Shown one piece after another: positions 23,101 to 34,844 of a stretch of 64,000 nt of DNA (the stretch's first letter is position 1; each line of letters starts with the position of its first letter). A program made the translations under genes and the position numbers. The notes beneath the pieces are model-generated. The model had not been told where the DNA came from. It worked only from the letters and a program-made list of their open reading frames with translations, and did no database searches. Source of the DNA: Bolinopsis microptera (taxonomy: Eukaryota; Ctenophora; Tentaculata; Lobata; Bolinopsidae); contig NC_087074.1 in the NCBI RefSeq assembly GCF_026151205.1, forward strand, positions 1,240,001 through 1,304,000, written 5' to 3'.

Positions 23101-26100
23101 CCTCGCACAAATCGTGATTATTTTATCGCCGCGACAAATGTGCGCATTTTACTTTAAATCTGAGGACCAAATTTGCGCATTCTCCTTTAAATCTTCATGT
23201 TCAACGTTCTTATATAGTATATGGAACCAACCCAATCCACATCCTTCCGAATTTATGTATGGCTTCAGAAGCTCAAATGATCAGGGTAGCATGAAATATG
23301 AACAAACGTAGTTTCCAAAAATCTTTGAAAAATGTCCGATAATAAGTTCCCGCCTGCACTTCCAAAATCGCATTCAAGGGGGAAGCCTTGAGTCAAAATC
23401 GTACATCGAGAGGTATGTACTACTAAAAGGTAACGACGCCAGTCAAGTAAACCGAAAAAATATGTTAGGCTCTAATGAATCAGGGTAAGCAAAAACCCGT
23501 GGACAACAATTGGTTTCCAAATCCACGTTTCACAAAGCATTTCTTAAACCCTCTTCGTCTTGCCTGACGTAACATGTTACCAAAAACGTCCCCTAAAACT
23601 TGACACTAACATAAACTTTATCACTAAACACCCCATCAAGGTAATGAAAACTGCAACTATTCACATGACGATGACTCACCCCACCTTAAGGAATTGTGCG
23701 AGAAGATGAACAAAGGCAAAGATAGGAATAAATATAATGTGTAATGTGTTGGAAAAGGTTGTTTTAGGCATAAGTTAGTTGAATCAGATATTTGGAACCA
23801 TAGAACATTGAATCAAATTGTTAAGACAATCTATGCCGGCAACGAGCTAGAATGAGGGTGAAGGGAATATTCTACTAACAATATTGATCCAGGAGTTCCT
23901 TTATACTCGGACGATGAGCCCTGGTCCCCACAAAAGATAATCTTTATAACTATAAACTTTAGAACTCCAGGTCATCTATAAAACACAGAAAAGCAGTGTG
24001 CTCCATAACCGCTTAGTCCCTACTTTGTTATCAAAACATTGATAATTACGTGATGTTATCTCATTGTAAACAGGTTTATTTGTTTGATTACTTGTTGTAT
24101 GTAAAGGATTAACACAATTAACTTAAAATAATATTATGTTTATGAGTACAGATTCGAAGTGGACATCGAGCCTGTTCTGGCAAGGCCTGCGCGCTGGGAG
24201 AACTTTCGAGATCGTCTGGAAGGGCCTGAACTAAAAGCAAGCTCTGCTCAGTATTCAATTACGCTAATCTAACTAACTAACCAAGCTAGTTAACGAATAT
24301 ATGAACATCTACAGAACTTTTTGGCTCTGCAAATGCATAATCTTTCACGCAATTTCGAGATTTTTTCGCTTCGATTTTTTTCGTTCGCCCATTTGGCGCG
24401 ATTTTTGCCTAAATAATCGCGATTTTCTTTTTTTTCCTTGCTCTGTGTTCTATTAAATGAATTGGAGATTCTTATTTTATCTAATTACCCAAGACCGACC
24501 CAGAGAGCAGTAGAGACGGAGACATGTTGCTTTATGAATAATCGGAAGGAAATTTAAAACCATCAAAACATCAAGCAAAATGGACAGTAGTTATAAAAAC
24601 TATTCATATAATGGACAACTTTTTTTTTAAAGTGTGGTGATTCTGATTTCACACCTTTTTCAAAAGTAATGCACAAAATGAGGAAAAAGTCGCAATGCTT
24701 TTTAAAGTGGCAACCATAACATTTGTACATAAGATGAAGTGAAAATATCACAGTTGTGATTTGAAAAAACGAATGCCAGGCTCAAGCAGAATATGACTTT
24801 TGGAGCAATTAAACTGGAGTGCCAAAAAAAAATCAGCAAAACATTTAACCTCCAATTGACTAATTTACATTGATTCGCCATATTTGCTCAAATATTGTTC
24901 ACAAACACTAGTATATTGGAGCGAGTAACTGTTTTCACAATTTTAGTCATTAATAGCAATTTCCAGTAAGTGACAGAATCCAGCAAAAAGTCATTTTATA
25001 CGAATACGACTGCTCTATTGATGGTTCTTGTCAGAAATATTTACACAGATCAAGGCGTGACTGTCATTTTACTGGACAAAAGATAATGTTTGGTTGTGTC
25101 TTTAAACTTATTCTTACATGTCAAGTGCAGCCATCACCATCGTTAATTTTTGTAAAAATCATCCTTGATGAACCTGCTTATGCTTGTCAGACCTCAATTG
25201 AATATCCAATATTCAGCAAAAGTCATTTTCTTTTCGAATTTTTTTATCGTGATGAATTTGACCTTTATATGAACTTTTTACTTGAAAACTACACACTCTT
25301 AAATTGATTTTCGAACAGAATGCTGTTGAGCAGACTTAATCACGACATATGATGAAAAACGTTCTAAATTTGTTTGCTGACCTAGCTACTGCAATTAAAA
25401 AAACTCAATTGTAATTTTGTGAGTGATTTTTTACTGAATACAGGCACACAATAGGTTTTTTCCAGGGTTACATTATTACAGAACCAACGTTTCTTGAAAT
25501 TGTTACAGTTCATTCAACAAGCTGATCGAAAGTATGGGCCATGTACAACCCCTTCAACCAAACTAGAAATTTTACCAAACAATGACCTTTATGCATTAGT
25601 TTTAGCACAGTTCAAGTATTCCTCAACCCAATCCAAAAATTCTTTGAATAATGCTGAGACATAATCTGAAATTTTGAACCAAAAGCGCAAAATTCAGTTT
25701 TGTATTAACGGGGTTTTTAAAACATTTATGTCCAAACATTGCTAAAACTGGCACTACTGGTACTATATTATGACATATTATCTAACTAATGGATTTTCCG
25801 TACAGGCAGTTAGATTGAAGGCATTTCTGTGCAACACTTTCTAGTTAATAGTCATTTTACTTTCATTGTCAAAAGTTTCAATGCACTCAAAGTCATTTTC
25901 ACCACTCTTATAAAAAAAACGTGTCCTAATCATAATAAAACATAACAGAAACCATATTATTTATATAAATCATATTATCTATAATCACACGCCTAATTTG
26001 TATAAATTCTGTACAATCATAATGTCAATTGTACAAACTTAATACAATTTAAAAAAACACTTCAACCGTGAGGAAGGGAGGACCAAACATAAACACAGAT

Positions 26101-26369
26101 GAATCTGCCAAATGACATCAAACATACACAAAATGTAAAATGAAGGTATTTTTAAAAGAACATACATAAAATAACAAAAGAACTCAAAGGTTACAAACAC
26201 CCACCAGAGAAAGATTTTTTGCTGTATCCACACTTTTTGGTCCATGTTGGCCAGTAGGAACAACCCAACTCTTTGCCACCCAACGACCAAAGCCTTGGGT
26301 AACAATACCAGTCAGTCTTAAGAGGAGAAGAATCTCGCCATGTGACCTAAAAATGGACGGTGAACATGA
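20190..26369. other. Long non-coding stretch with scattered motifs only
   Basis: This is 6 kb without a convincing gene. The content seen is as follows: a cluster of CGCGA-rich words near 23,015-23,130 and again at 24,345-24,430, which may be two related degraded repeats; a recurring GTCATTTT word between 24,990 and 25,900; and C- or G-runs near 22,520 and 22,870-22,960. Open frames here are short, and none shows a recognisable domain. Confidence 0.5.
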
Positions 26370-27575
26370 TGCTTATGTTTATTTTCATCATAACTTAAGC
26401 AATGCCCATGGATGCTCATGAGAATTTGATTAAAAGTTGAGGAATAAATGTGAATGGGGTGGCCCAGTGATCGCTAGAAGGGACCCGTAATAGGAAGGTT
26501 GCAGTCTCGAGACCCGCTTCTACCATAAATCCTAAAGGATGCCAATAGAGACTTTTGAGCAATCTCCTCTGGTCGACTCAGCCGAATGATCTGGAATCCT
26601 GTGATTGAGGTTTAAATAAAATCGATCAATGAAACAAGAAATTGAAGGGTTCCCTCATAAGATCTTTTATAAAGGTCCATTTCACATGGAGTCTCCATTT
26701 CACCCTTATTTTGGATTATCATTCGGCTTAGTCGCACTTTGGGGGTGAAGACCTCATGATGTTCCTAGCTCATCATATGGATTGAGGGTACAATACAGTG
26801 GGGTTGGAACTAACAAGTTCATCACTGCATCTGAATCAACGGTATCGAAACCGTGATTGGGCGTCAAATATGGGGAGGCATGCAGGAAGGTCATGAATTA
26901 AAATGATCCCCGACTTACTGACTTAAGTCGGCTTCTTGGTCCGAGCAACTACAATTCCTCGCCACACGTCGCGGTCAAGCATAACAGATCTTATCTCTTC
27001 AACACAGGAAAGGCTGGTGTCCTTCTTTAGCATGTCCAGAAACGTAAGGTGGGGCCTCCCCTGTCTCCTGTATCCATGCTGAGGGTCCCAGAACAGAAGT
27101 TGGTTTGCCAGAAGGTCGTCATGCCTGGCTACATGTCCAGCCAGTGACAGCCAGTCCAGCCAAATGATCCCCTTAAGTGCAAAAACATAAAAGTGTGTCT
27201 TAAAATAAATTTAATTTTTGAAAATTCATTTGAAAGATTGAAAATATGTACACAAATAACTAACCAAAATCACGAAAATCCTCAAAGTTTAAGCATTTAT
27301 AAATTTATTTACGGTCTCTTTCCAGTGCAGCTTTACAGAACCAGTTTCGTATCATGCACCTTACCATTTATAATTACATTACCACCTTAACCAGTTATAG
27401 TAAACGAAATAAGGGCCATAAATTGGCATCGAATTTGTAGCATCTTCGATTTTGATAAATTTGGTAATAAAAAGTTATTTAAAGTGCTTGTAACTTCTTA
27501 AATATTGTTTATTTCTAAATTATTTTTATAATATCGTAATGAGCTCGGTCAAACATTTTTTTGTACTAAATAATA
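26370..27575 (-). repeat. Inverted copy of the interspersed repeat at 262-1,640
   Basis: This is the reverse complement of 262-1,640 with moderate divergence. It carries only one 52-bp unit, lacks the 140-bp insertion, and is itself interrupted by a 250-bp LINE piece at 26,912-27,161. It therefore represents the ancestral empty state for two of the insertions seen in copy 1, while copies 1 and 2 are the empty state for its own insertion. Confidence 0.9.
26912..27161 (-). mobile_element. 5'-truncated LINE insertion with 11-bp target-site duplication
   Basis: AAATGATCCCC occurs at 26,901-26,911 and again at 27,162-27,172. The homologous sites at about 830-842 and 44,940 have it once with nothing between. 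Read on the minus strand, the insert is a single open frame of about 78 codons ending in TAA. It includes LAGHVARHDDLLANQLLFWD, an RRQGRPHLTF basic segment and a DRDVWRG motif, the usual C-terminal end of LINE ORF2 proteins downstream of the reverse transcriptase. The 3' end is very short: the stop is followed by GTCAGTAAGTC, a TAAGTC-type microsatellite tail and not poly(A). The intact frame and perfect duplication indicate a young insertion made by target-primed reverse transcription. Confidence 0.9.
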
Positions 27576-27724
27576 AATTTACAATAATATTCGAAATTAA
27601 AATAAATATCAAACAACTTTCGAAAAAAATTATTTATTATTATCAAACATGTCAATCTTACAAATGTCAACAATCCTAAAATAATTTAGAACCTAAACGT
27701 GATCCTTTGTAAGATTATATGTCC

Positions 27725-28175
27725 CAAAAGTCAAATTGACTTGTACTCAAGTATAAAGTCGAACAATTTACTCCAATAACCACGGTTACTAGCAAGTTCT
27801 CTCAAATGAAGAATATCATCATACGACTCCAGCAAGATGAAACGCTTCCAGAGGTCAACCTTCAGGTGGTGTAGGAGGTTACGTCTGTGAGCCCCGAGTC
27901 TACCAACTTCACTACACATCTCGACAGCAAAACACAGCGCAGCTTGAGCTGGTGATCTTTCATCGCTCCTCAGTATGTGTCCTAGCATCTTCCACCTAGA
28001 TAACTCAGTAGGGGGATCTTACTCTGGCACCAGACCTTCTTGAAGTTCTGGAATGCTACATTGGCTAACATGATTCTTCTGGTGACATCTTTCCTACTTT
28101 CTAGCAGAGAACCCAACAACTTGCTACTGCACCATTCTTCATTCATTCTAAGGGGTTTACCATCATCCATGACCT
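27725..28175 (-). pseudogene. LINE ORF2 C-terminal relic, frameshifted
   Basis: On the minus strand, 28,170-27,990 reads part of an ORF2 protein (SRKDVTRRIMLANVAFQNFK, then KVWCQSKIP). A run of five Cs near 28,015 then shifts the frame. From about 28,005 the neighbouring frame continues TELSRWKMLGHILRSDERSP and ends with a DLWKRF / ELASNRGYW segment. LGH-[VI]-LR followed by RR..L and a DR/NR..W motif is the standard tail of LINE ORF2. The usual stretch between KIP and LGH is missing, so there is also an internal deletion. It is a different subfamily from the insertion at 26,912, and is not functional. Confidence 0.8.
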
Positions 28176-29970
28176 CATCTTTCTCAAAAAAAATTAAAAT
28201 TTATATATAAATAAAAGCTATTGGGTGTTATTATATATTATATTAATGCTTTTCTAACAAAGTTACAACAAATTCTTCATGTAGTGCATCCTGGGTATAT
28301 ATATATATAAATATATTTTATGTTCATGTTCGGAAAAACAAATTTTATTTCTTTAATATCTGATAATATTGGTTTTTAAAATAAAATATAATAATCATCA
28401 TGACGTTGGTATTAATTAGTATGCTGTTCTATGGTTCATTTCTCAAAAAATATATATATTCACCTGTTTATAAAAAAATCTATGTATTTTTTAGAAAACT
28501 TTTGGTATAACAAATGTTGTGCCAACTAGACTTTTATTTTGCTATTTCTTCCGATCGCATTTAGTAACCAGTAATACGATTGTAAAATATTTTTCAACAT
28601 TTCTGATTTCGATTTTAATGGTAAGTATTTAAAATTAAATGTTCAGGTTCACAAATTTGTGCTTAATGCTTCAAATCTTAAAACCAAAACTAAATAAATC
28701 CTAGCTAAAGCATAAATAGCTCAAATATCGTTTTACAAGCCTGTGGCGTGCGCGCGTCTGACAAAAAATGGTTATTTGCTTGATTCACGATGTCAATCCT
28801 TTGCATCTCACCGATCTGCATAAGCATTATTGCATGCGCGGCGCGGCCCAGTAGTGCATCGCGCTACAAGTTATTTGCTCATAACTCATCAAAAAATGAT
28901 TTTCATGCTATGTAATAGGTCTTATTCGAAATCAGAGTAAAAATAAATTGGTATAACTTACTTTTACAATCCCACAACTAACTCATACGAGCTCTTAAAA
29001 CAAAAATGTATTCGCATTACACATCAGCATGTACAAAAAACGGTTAAAATCTAATCGCGCCCAGGTTTTGGGACTTTGGCTTGCCAGGCCAGGTAACTAG
29101 TTTTTGGCTTGTAACTTTCATAATATTAGTCATTTTAAAATGATTTTAAAATTAATGTATAATAAACTTCATGGTGAGCTGAAAACTAATTATAACATGT
29201 ACAACGTACAAACTCAAAAACTGTGATAATTTTTGAATGTTTTTGAAAACTTGGCTTTAAAAAAAACTTTAAATTTTGTACCAAGAGTTGTTGGAAGACG
29301 ACGTTGATTCGACGCGCCGCGCAAATTATCATTCTTGTTCGGCAGATCATTTTTGCTTCTCAGATCGTTGCTCCTATCAAAATAGTGCGCTTATATCACC
29401 ATTCACCAATCACTGACAACTGATTATTGAATTCATTCAAATGAATTTACTGGGCGGCGCTCAGCCTGTCATTCCGCCTAATTTCTATTCGGTTGTATGT
29501 TTATTAACATGATAGCCTGAGGTCCCCAGGTAAAAATGAATAAGCCATTGCTATCAGAAAAAATTTAGGTCGTTCGTAATAATACAAGTACAAATCAAAT
29601 CAAATCAAACCTATCAAGTTTTGTGACATAGTTTATGAAATAATGTATATTAGCCCCAGGTCAGAGGTATGCGGATGCTGTGGGATATACTAGGAAGCAC
29701 CTTTGGTTTGAAATCTTAAGAACAACAGTGATTTCTCTCCGGGGAGACAGAGGGGCGAAAAAAAACTTTGTCAATATAGACAGTTTAGATTTGAACTTGG
29801 AGCCGCAAGGCCAAAGGTAATTTTCAAAAGTTTGAGTTGTTGAAGGGTTTAGTTTTTTCCTTTTACGTTTTATATAGGAGCTTTGAGGTCTCCTAGATTT
29901 GTTTATGTAAATTTTGATATTTTACTGTACTATTTTATGTTGTATATAATTTTACGGACGAAATGATCTC
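28176..29970. other. AT-rich stretch with short CpG-rich islands
   Basis: The stretch is mostly AT-rich, with isolated runs such as GTGCGCGCGTC near 28,750, GCGCGGCGCGGCCC near 28,840 and GACGCGCCGCGC near 29,310. A TATATATATA run lies at about 28,298-28,308. No exon or RNA gene was recognised. Confidence 0.5.
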
Positions 29971-30087
29971 AGGGGGGACTCCCAACCCACCGCTTCGGCG
30001 AGTAGTTGATGCACCTTTCACAATCAAGAGCCACTTTGGTCTACTTGCTGTGAGGTGTCTCAGCTACATGGGTTGGGGGTCCCCCCT
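29971..30087. other. Imperfect hairpin of about 117 nt
   Basis: AGGGGGGACTCCCAACCCA at 29,971-29,989 is the reverse complement, with one mismatch, of the sequence at 30,069-30,087. Inside it, GTAGTTGATGCACCTTTCAC pairs imperfectly with GTGAGGTGTCTCAGCTAC. A CCGCTTCGGCG mini-hairpin bulges from the left arm. This could be the inverted ends of a tiny transposon or a structured RNA. A pre-miRNA is not supported, because the stem is interrupted. Confidence 0.55.
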
Positions 30088-31506
30088 TTTTTATTTTTTT
30101 TCCTTTTTTTAAATATAGGGTCATTGTGACATTATGTGTATACTGTTTGAAAAATTTTATAAAAAATATTAGCCCCAAATAAAATAGATGCGAAAACGTC
30201 ATCGATTCTTCAAAATTTGCTAGTTGTCTAAATGTTTCTTGTTTAAATGATACAGGTACAACAGCAAACGTTCAAAGAGAACCCACATTAACTGTACAGA
30301 AAGAGGACATATTGTCTTCTTTGATTTATATTGCAATATATATACTATTTATACAGCAAAGTTCTAAATAGCTCAAAGTATAAGAAAATTTCAAACAATA
30401 TATACATACAATTAAATAAAGTGTTGCAATTAGCAGAGCACAATACAGAGGTAACGGAAATGGTCCATTGCTACCAATTGAACTTTAAACAATCAAATAT
30501 ATACACACAAATTTTCAAAACACATCATCGGGGCAGGGATGAGGTTGTACGAGACTTCTGATATAGGGGTGTCATGTTTAATGTCAATCTTCTTTCCTCT
30601 GTACCCACGATGAGTGATAAGAGTTGTTCTTAGCATAGCAAATTTTATCCTTGTTCTTACATGCCACATTAAATCACAGTACCCCTCCTTCCTTTTCTAA
30701 ATAACAGATAGTGTAAACACAATGATGCTATCTAATCTTTCTCTAAATAAACAGAGCACCAATTTGCTCAGCCAAACCTCTCAGCACATGATCAAGCATT
30801 CTCAGTCGACTTTTCTCCACTCTAGCTGACAGTGGTTCACTGTTGCAGCGTTCATACAGGTTGGCGTTATGCAATAACGAAACCCAATTTGTTTAACTAA
30901 AATGTTTATTCGTATAGTTGAACTGGTTGGACTAGTTAGACAGTAACTATTGCTGAATTTATCTATGTATATTGTTTGAATCTATTTTTATCTGGAAAAA
31001 TACAAACCCCAATTTCTTCTGTTTGAATTATAATTAGCTATTCCAATACCCACTTAGTCCACATGCCTTGCAAACTTACAGCACGGTATTTTTTTAAATT
31101 TTTTTTAAAGAGAGGCTGGGCCAAGATAGCCCACGAGAGGATAGCATTGAGATGCTCTGCCTGGTATTTGTAATGGTCTAAGTTCCTAATACTCGCCAAA
31201 GATGGTTCCTCTAGTCAATCGAAGGAGAAGAGAAAGCTTAACAACAAATTAGGTGGCTGCATTTTGTTTTGATTTTATTAGGTCCTAGTATTTATCCCTT
31301 TCGTCTTAAAGTTTTATGATAACTCTCCTTAAATTATTTTAATGCAGTCACTCAGATAAGTTTATACCAGGACACTTCAACAAATACACATACTCTGCCC
31401 ACAATAAGGGGCCATAATTGTTTCAATTATGTAATGTATAGAATTATTATTATTATTATATTCCAATACAGTCTTAACATGTAGAAGAACTAAAGCAACT
31501 GGTGTG
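30088..31506. other. Upstream region of the glycosyltransferase gene
   Basis: A sequence related to the 140-bp insertion of copy 1 lies at about 30,395-30,485 (GTGTTGCAATTAGCAGAGC and CATTGCTACCAATT). Otherwise the stretch is AT-rich DNA and must include the promoter and 5' leader of the gene starting at 31,507. No TATA box or initiator could be singled out. A small ATTATT run lies near 31,445. Confidence 0.5.
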
Positions 31507-33881
31507 ATGGGTTTCCTTGTTGCCAGGAGAGTTCAATTTCCCAGTGAATGGGAGAACAGCAGCAAGAGACCTTCAAACCTTGAACCTGAGGACTACTCGA
31601 GATGGAAGTACCTTATGGTGGCAATGTGGTAACTTGAAAAATATTTCTTATTTGTTATCTTAATACTCATTTGCCTAGCCTATTAATGGTAAGAGCATTA
31701 TGATAACTATTATCTGGGAACCTTTTTGCCAGAAGCATTTCTGTGCATATACTTGTAGACAACATGCTCAATTGAACCCTATCATTTCAATAGTCCCACT
31801 GTATTTCTCTCCAGGTACCTGATGTGTTTCTGGTTTTTTGTTGTGTTCCCATTTGTATTGGTTACGTGGGTCTCGGTACCTAACGAACTGACAGTAGTAT
31901 GGAGTGCTACTATTCAGCAGCAGGGCATGATTGGGGCTGGCTTTGCTCATGAAGCTATTGATTTCTTGGTTCCTCTATCTAGCCATGTCTATGTTGGTAA
32001 GTTGCTCTGAAAAATATTAAATTGCTCAGTGTGGTATGAATTTTTGATTTTTCAGCTACTGTCTCTTGTCATTGATAACTTTCTTCTGTTCATATTTAAT
32101 CTGTTATGTCAGCCACAATTTCATTCCTGTACAATGTTTTAACATTGAAGAATGAATTCTTCCAATGCATACTAAAGTACTTACTACAGGTTGGGTTAAC
32201 GAGAGAGCACTAAACCCCTTCAAAGCTGAGGATAGTGCATTTCACGACTTAAAGACTTCTGATCAGCTTGTTTTGAGAACTATATATAACCAGGTATACA
32301 CCTAATAACCATGTATACTCTTTATGTAACCAGGTATACACTTAATGTACTCAATAACCTGGTTCTTGTCCTATCTTTTATCTGTAAGCTCTTGGAGAGC
32401 TTAGAGAGAGTGTAAATTTATCACCAAACTTTTAAAATTTGGTCTCTTCAATTAAGTGTATTGAATTCAGGGATTAGAGATAAGACGGTACAATAACCAG
32501 ATACTAATGCTACAGTTTCAACCTTCCTATTACGAGAGATTTCTCAGCGAATATTACAACTTCAAGAAGTACAAATATAAAATCGGTTCGTTTCACATCT
32601 TTATATTTATTTAAGGCTATTTTGTATTCGATTGTTATTGGGATCTGCTTAGCTTACTTTTAAATTTTTCCGTTCATACATTGCACCGTATCATGTACAA
32701 TCAGCTGTAAGACGAATGTATTTCAGTACATTTGGTACATGACTGTGTAGTGTGTATTTCTAGGGAGGTGTATGTTCGAGACAACTTCAGTGCCCCAAGG
32801 TTGGGTACGCATGATAAACAAATATCTAGACGAGGTCTGGGTTCCGAGCAAGTTTCAGAAAGCTGTTTTCTTAAAAGAGGGGGTTAAGAAGCGTATTGTC
32901 GTTATAAAGGTAACTCTTTTAACTTTGATAACAGTTGATAATGTATTAATATTACGAGACGGTTTTTAATTTCTATACATCAACTTATTTCGGTATGAAT
33001 ATAAAATGACTAAATATGTGATATTCTTTACCACGTTATTTACATTTAATCTGTTTGATTTCTATTGTCTGAATAATTCCACCTTACCCAGGAGGGATTT
33101 GATCCTGAAGTTTATGACAGAAAGTCTGCTTCAATAAACAAGACAAAGTTCTTCAAGCACTGTGCTCACGACTTTGTTTTCATTGCTTCCTCCAAATGGG
33201 AGGACAGAAAAGGTAAACTCTATAAAGTCTTACTTTAATTAGAATATATTCGAATCTGTATGATAGTTTGATAACCATGTTATGTTATACTACAGCTTTA
33301 GAGCATAATGCAAATGTTAAGCTGCAGTAGCCACCATAGTAACATTACCGGATACTATCTCCTAACCCTCAGGGTGGGATGTGTTGTTGGAAGCCTTTAC
33401 AGAGGAGTTCTCCGGTTTAGACCAGGTCTGTCTCGCCATCAGATCTACTGGTCTTAAAGACGAGCTGGACTCCTTACATAACCCTAACCATGCTAGGATC
33501 ATTAAATTAGACAGGATTCCTGCTCAAGGTACAGAATAACTTAAGTATTGCATCGTTATTTTATTTAGCAGAATATTATTCGGGCGGTTTTTCCCTGAAA
33601 TCAGTGATATCTATGGCATGATCAAAGTATTAACAGAGCTAGTTTTAATTTCACTTTTATTACTCCAGATTACCCCTCGTACTACGCGAGTGCTGATGCG
33701 TTTGTGCTCTCAACACATGGCGAAGGTTGGGGTCGTACCCCGATGGAGGCCATGGCTATGGGTCTCCCTACAATTGCTAGCAAATGGAGTGGGCTCACTG
33801 AGTTTATCTCTGCTGAATACGCAATTCCTATTAATATATCAGAGGTGGAGCCGGCCTTCCCTCACGAGCAGGACAAATTAG
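31507..33881 (+). CDS. GT4-fold glycosyltransferase, type II membrane protein (C-terminus not seen)
   Basis: Eight exons with perfectly matching phases: 31,507-31,628; 31,815-31,996; 32,190-32,293; 32,516-32,585; 32,764-32,909; 33,092-33,212; 33,373-33,528; 33,669-33,881. All introns are GT-AG, and together the exons give 371 codons. A short cytosolic N-terminus is followed by one membrane span at residues 34-60 (rich in W, F, V and L), the usual Golgi type II layout. The second half is a GT-B donor-binding domain: EGFDPEVY (209-216), SKWEDRKGWDVLLEAF (R247 and K248 would hold the donor phosphates), ADAFVLST (309-316) and the EX7E signature with E319 and E327 in GEGWGRTPMEAMAMG. These are marks of retaining family-1/GT4 enzymes. 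Substrate and product cannot be told. The ATG at 31,507 is in frame with exon 1 and gives the membrane anchor. The final alpha/beta segment and stop are not visible downstream. Confidence 0.85.
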
Positions 33882-34085
33882 GTGAGAATAGGGGGGGGGC
33901 CTTCCCTCACGAGCAGGACAAATTAGGTGAGAATAGGTGGAGCCGGCCTTCCCTCACGAGCAGGACAAATTAGGTGAGAATAGGGGGGGGGCCTTCCCTC
34001 ACGAGCAGGACAAATTGGGTGAGAATAGGGGGGGGGGGCTTCCTTCACGAGCAGGACAAATTGGGTGAGAATAGGGGGGGGGGGG
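33843..34085 (+). repeat. Minisatellite duplicating the end of exon 8 and its splice donor
   Basis: Five tandem units of 45-47 bp each contain CCTTCCCTCACGAGCAGG, then ACAAATT(A/G)GGTGAGAATAGG. The third unit keeps the original GTGGAGCCGG lead, so a dimer was copied. Each unit carries a good 5' splice site, with exon ends at 33,881, 33,926, 33,973, 34,018 and 34,064. The first interval is 45 bp, so use of the second donor would add 15 codons in frame. G-runs of 8 to 14 separate the units and lengthen toward the right. Confidence 0.9.
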
Positions 34086-34844
34086 GAGAATACAAATATA
34101 GCCAAGTTTTGTACTTTGTACTGCAACTGTATGTAGTATAACTATACATATATAATATTACATTGTACAGCTGTAAGTGTATACCCTGTATAATTGACGT
34201 GATTACTATTGTGTGCTCTACTTTTGTCTTTTTAATTGTTGAGGTTTATTCCATTAAAAAAAAAAAATTTTACATGAATTCTGGGGGGGTTTATTCTAAT
34301 TCCCCCGGGTAAGTTAACGTTTAATCAGGGGGAAAAAGAAGGTTTCCACAAGGAAATCTCACAAGTGGGCTAGGGTAGACAAGTATGCTGTTAGAGGGGC
34401 TTTGGGGGGGGTTTTAAAAAAATAAGAGCTGCACGTGCCTTGGTAAGTTTAACTAATGTTAAGCGGAAGACGATTTTCACTTATTTTGAAGCCCCGCTAA
34501 ACAAACTTTTTTGTACACTTTTGTTTTAATAAAACCTTCCCCGGTTAAATATATACAGGTTTTTCTTAAATGTTACATTTTTTTAAGGGAAAAGGTAAAA
34601 GAATTTTTGATACATATTAACGTTGAACTTGATGTTTTACATGGCCCTACCTCCCTTTCAATATTTCAAAATAAAGTAAAGCGAAATCAGGTTAAAAACA
34701 TTTCATTTCTTAGTTAATCCTTTATATCTCCGCCTTTCCTCAGGGGAGAAAGAGAAAGTAAAGGAACCCCACCCCTGACGTCTAGGAGAAGACATTACAG
34801 AAGACTCCCCCGATTTCACATGGGATTTTGAAACCGTGAATTTT
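34086..34844. other. Intron-like region after exon 8, no further exon recognised
   Basis: G-runs and AT-rich DNA. I looked for the missing glycosyltransferase C-terminal exon (a short acidic and aromatic segment followed by a helix) here and to 44 kb, and did not find one. Confidence 0.45.
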
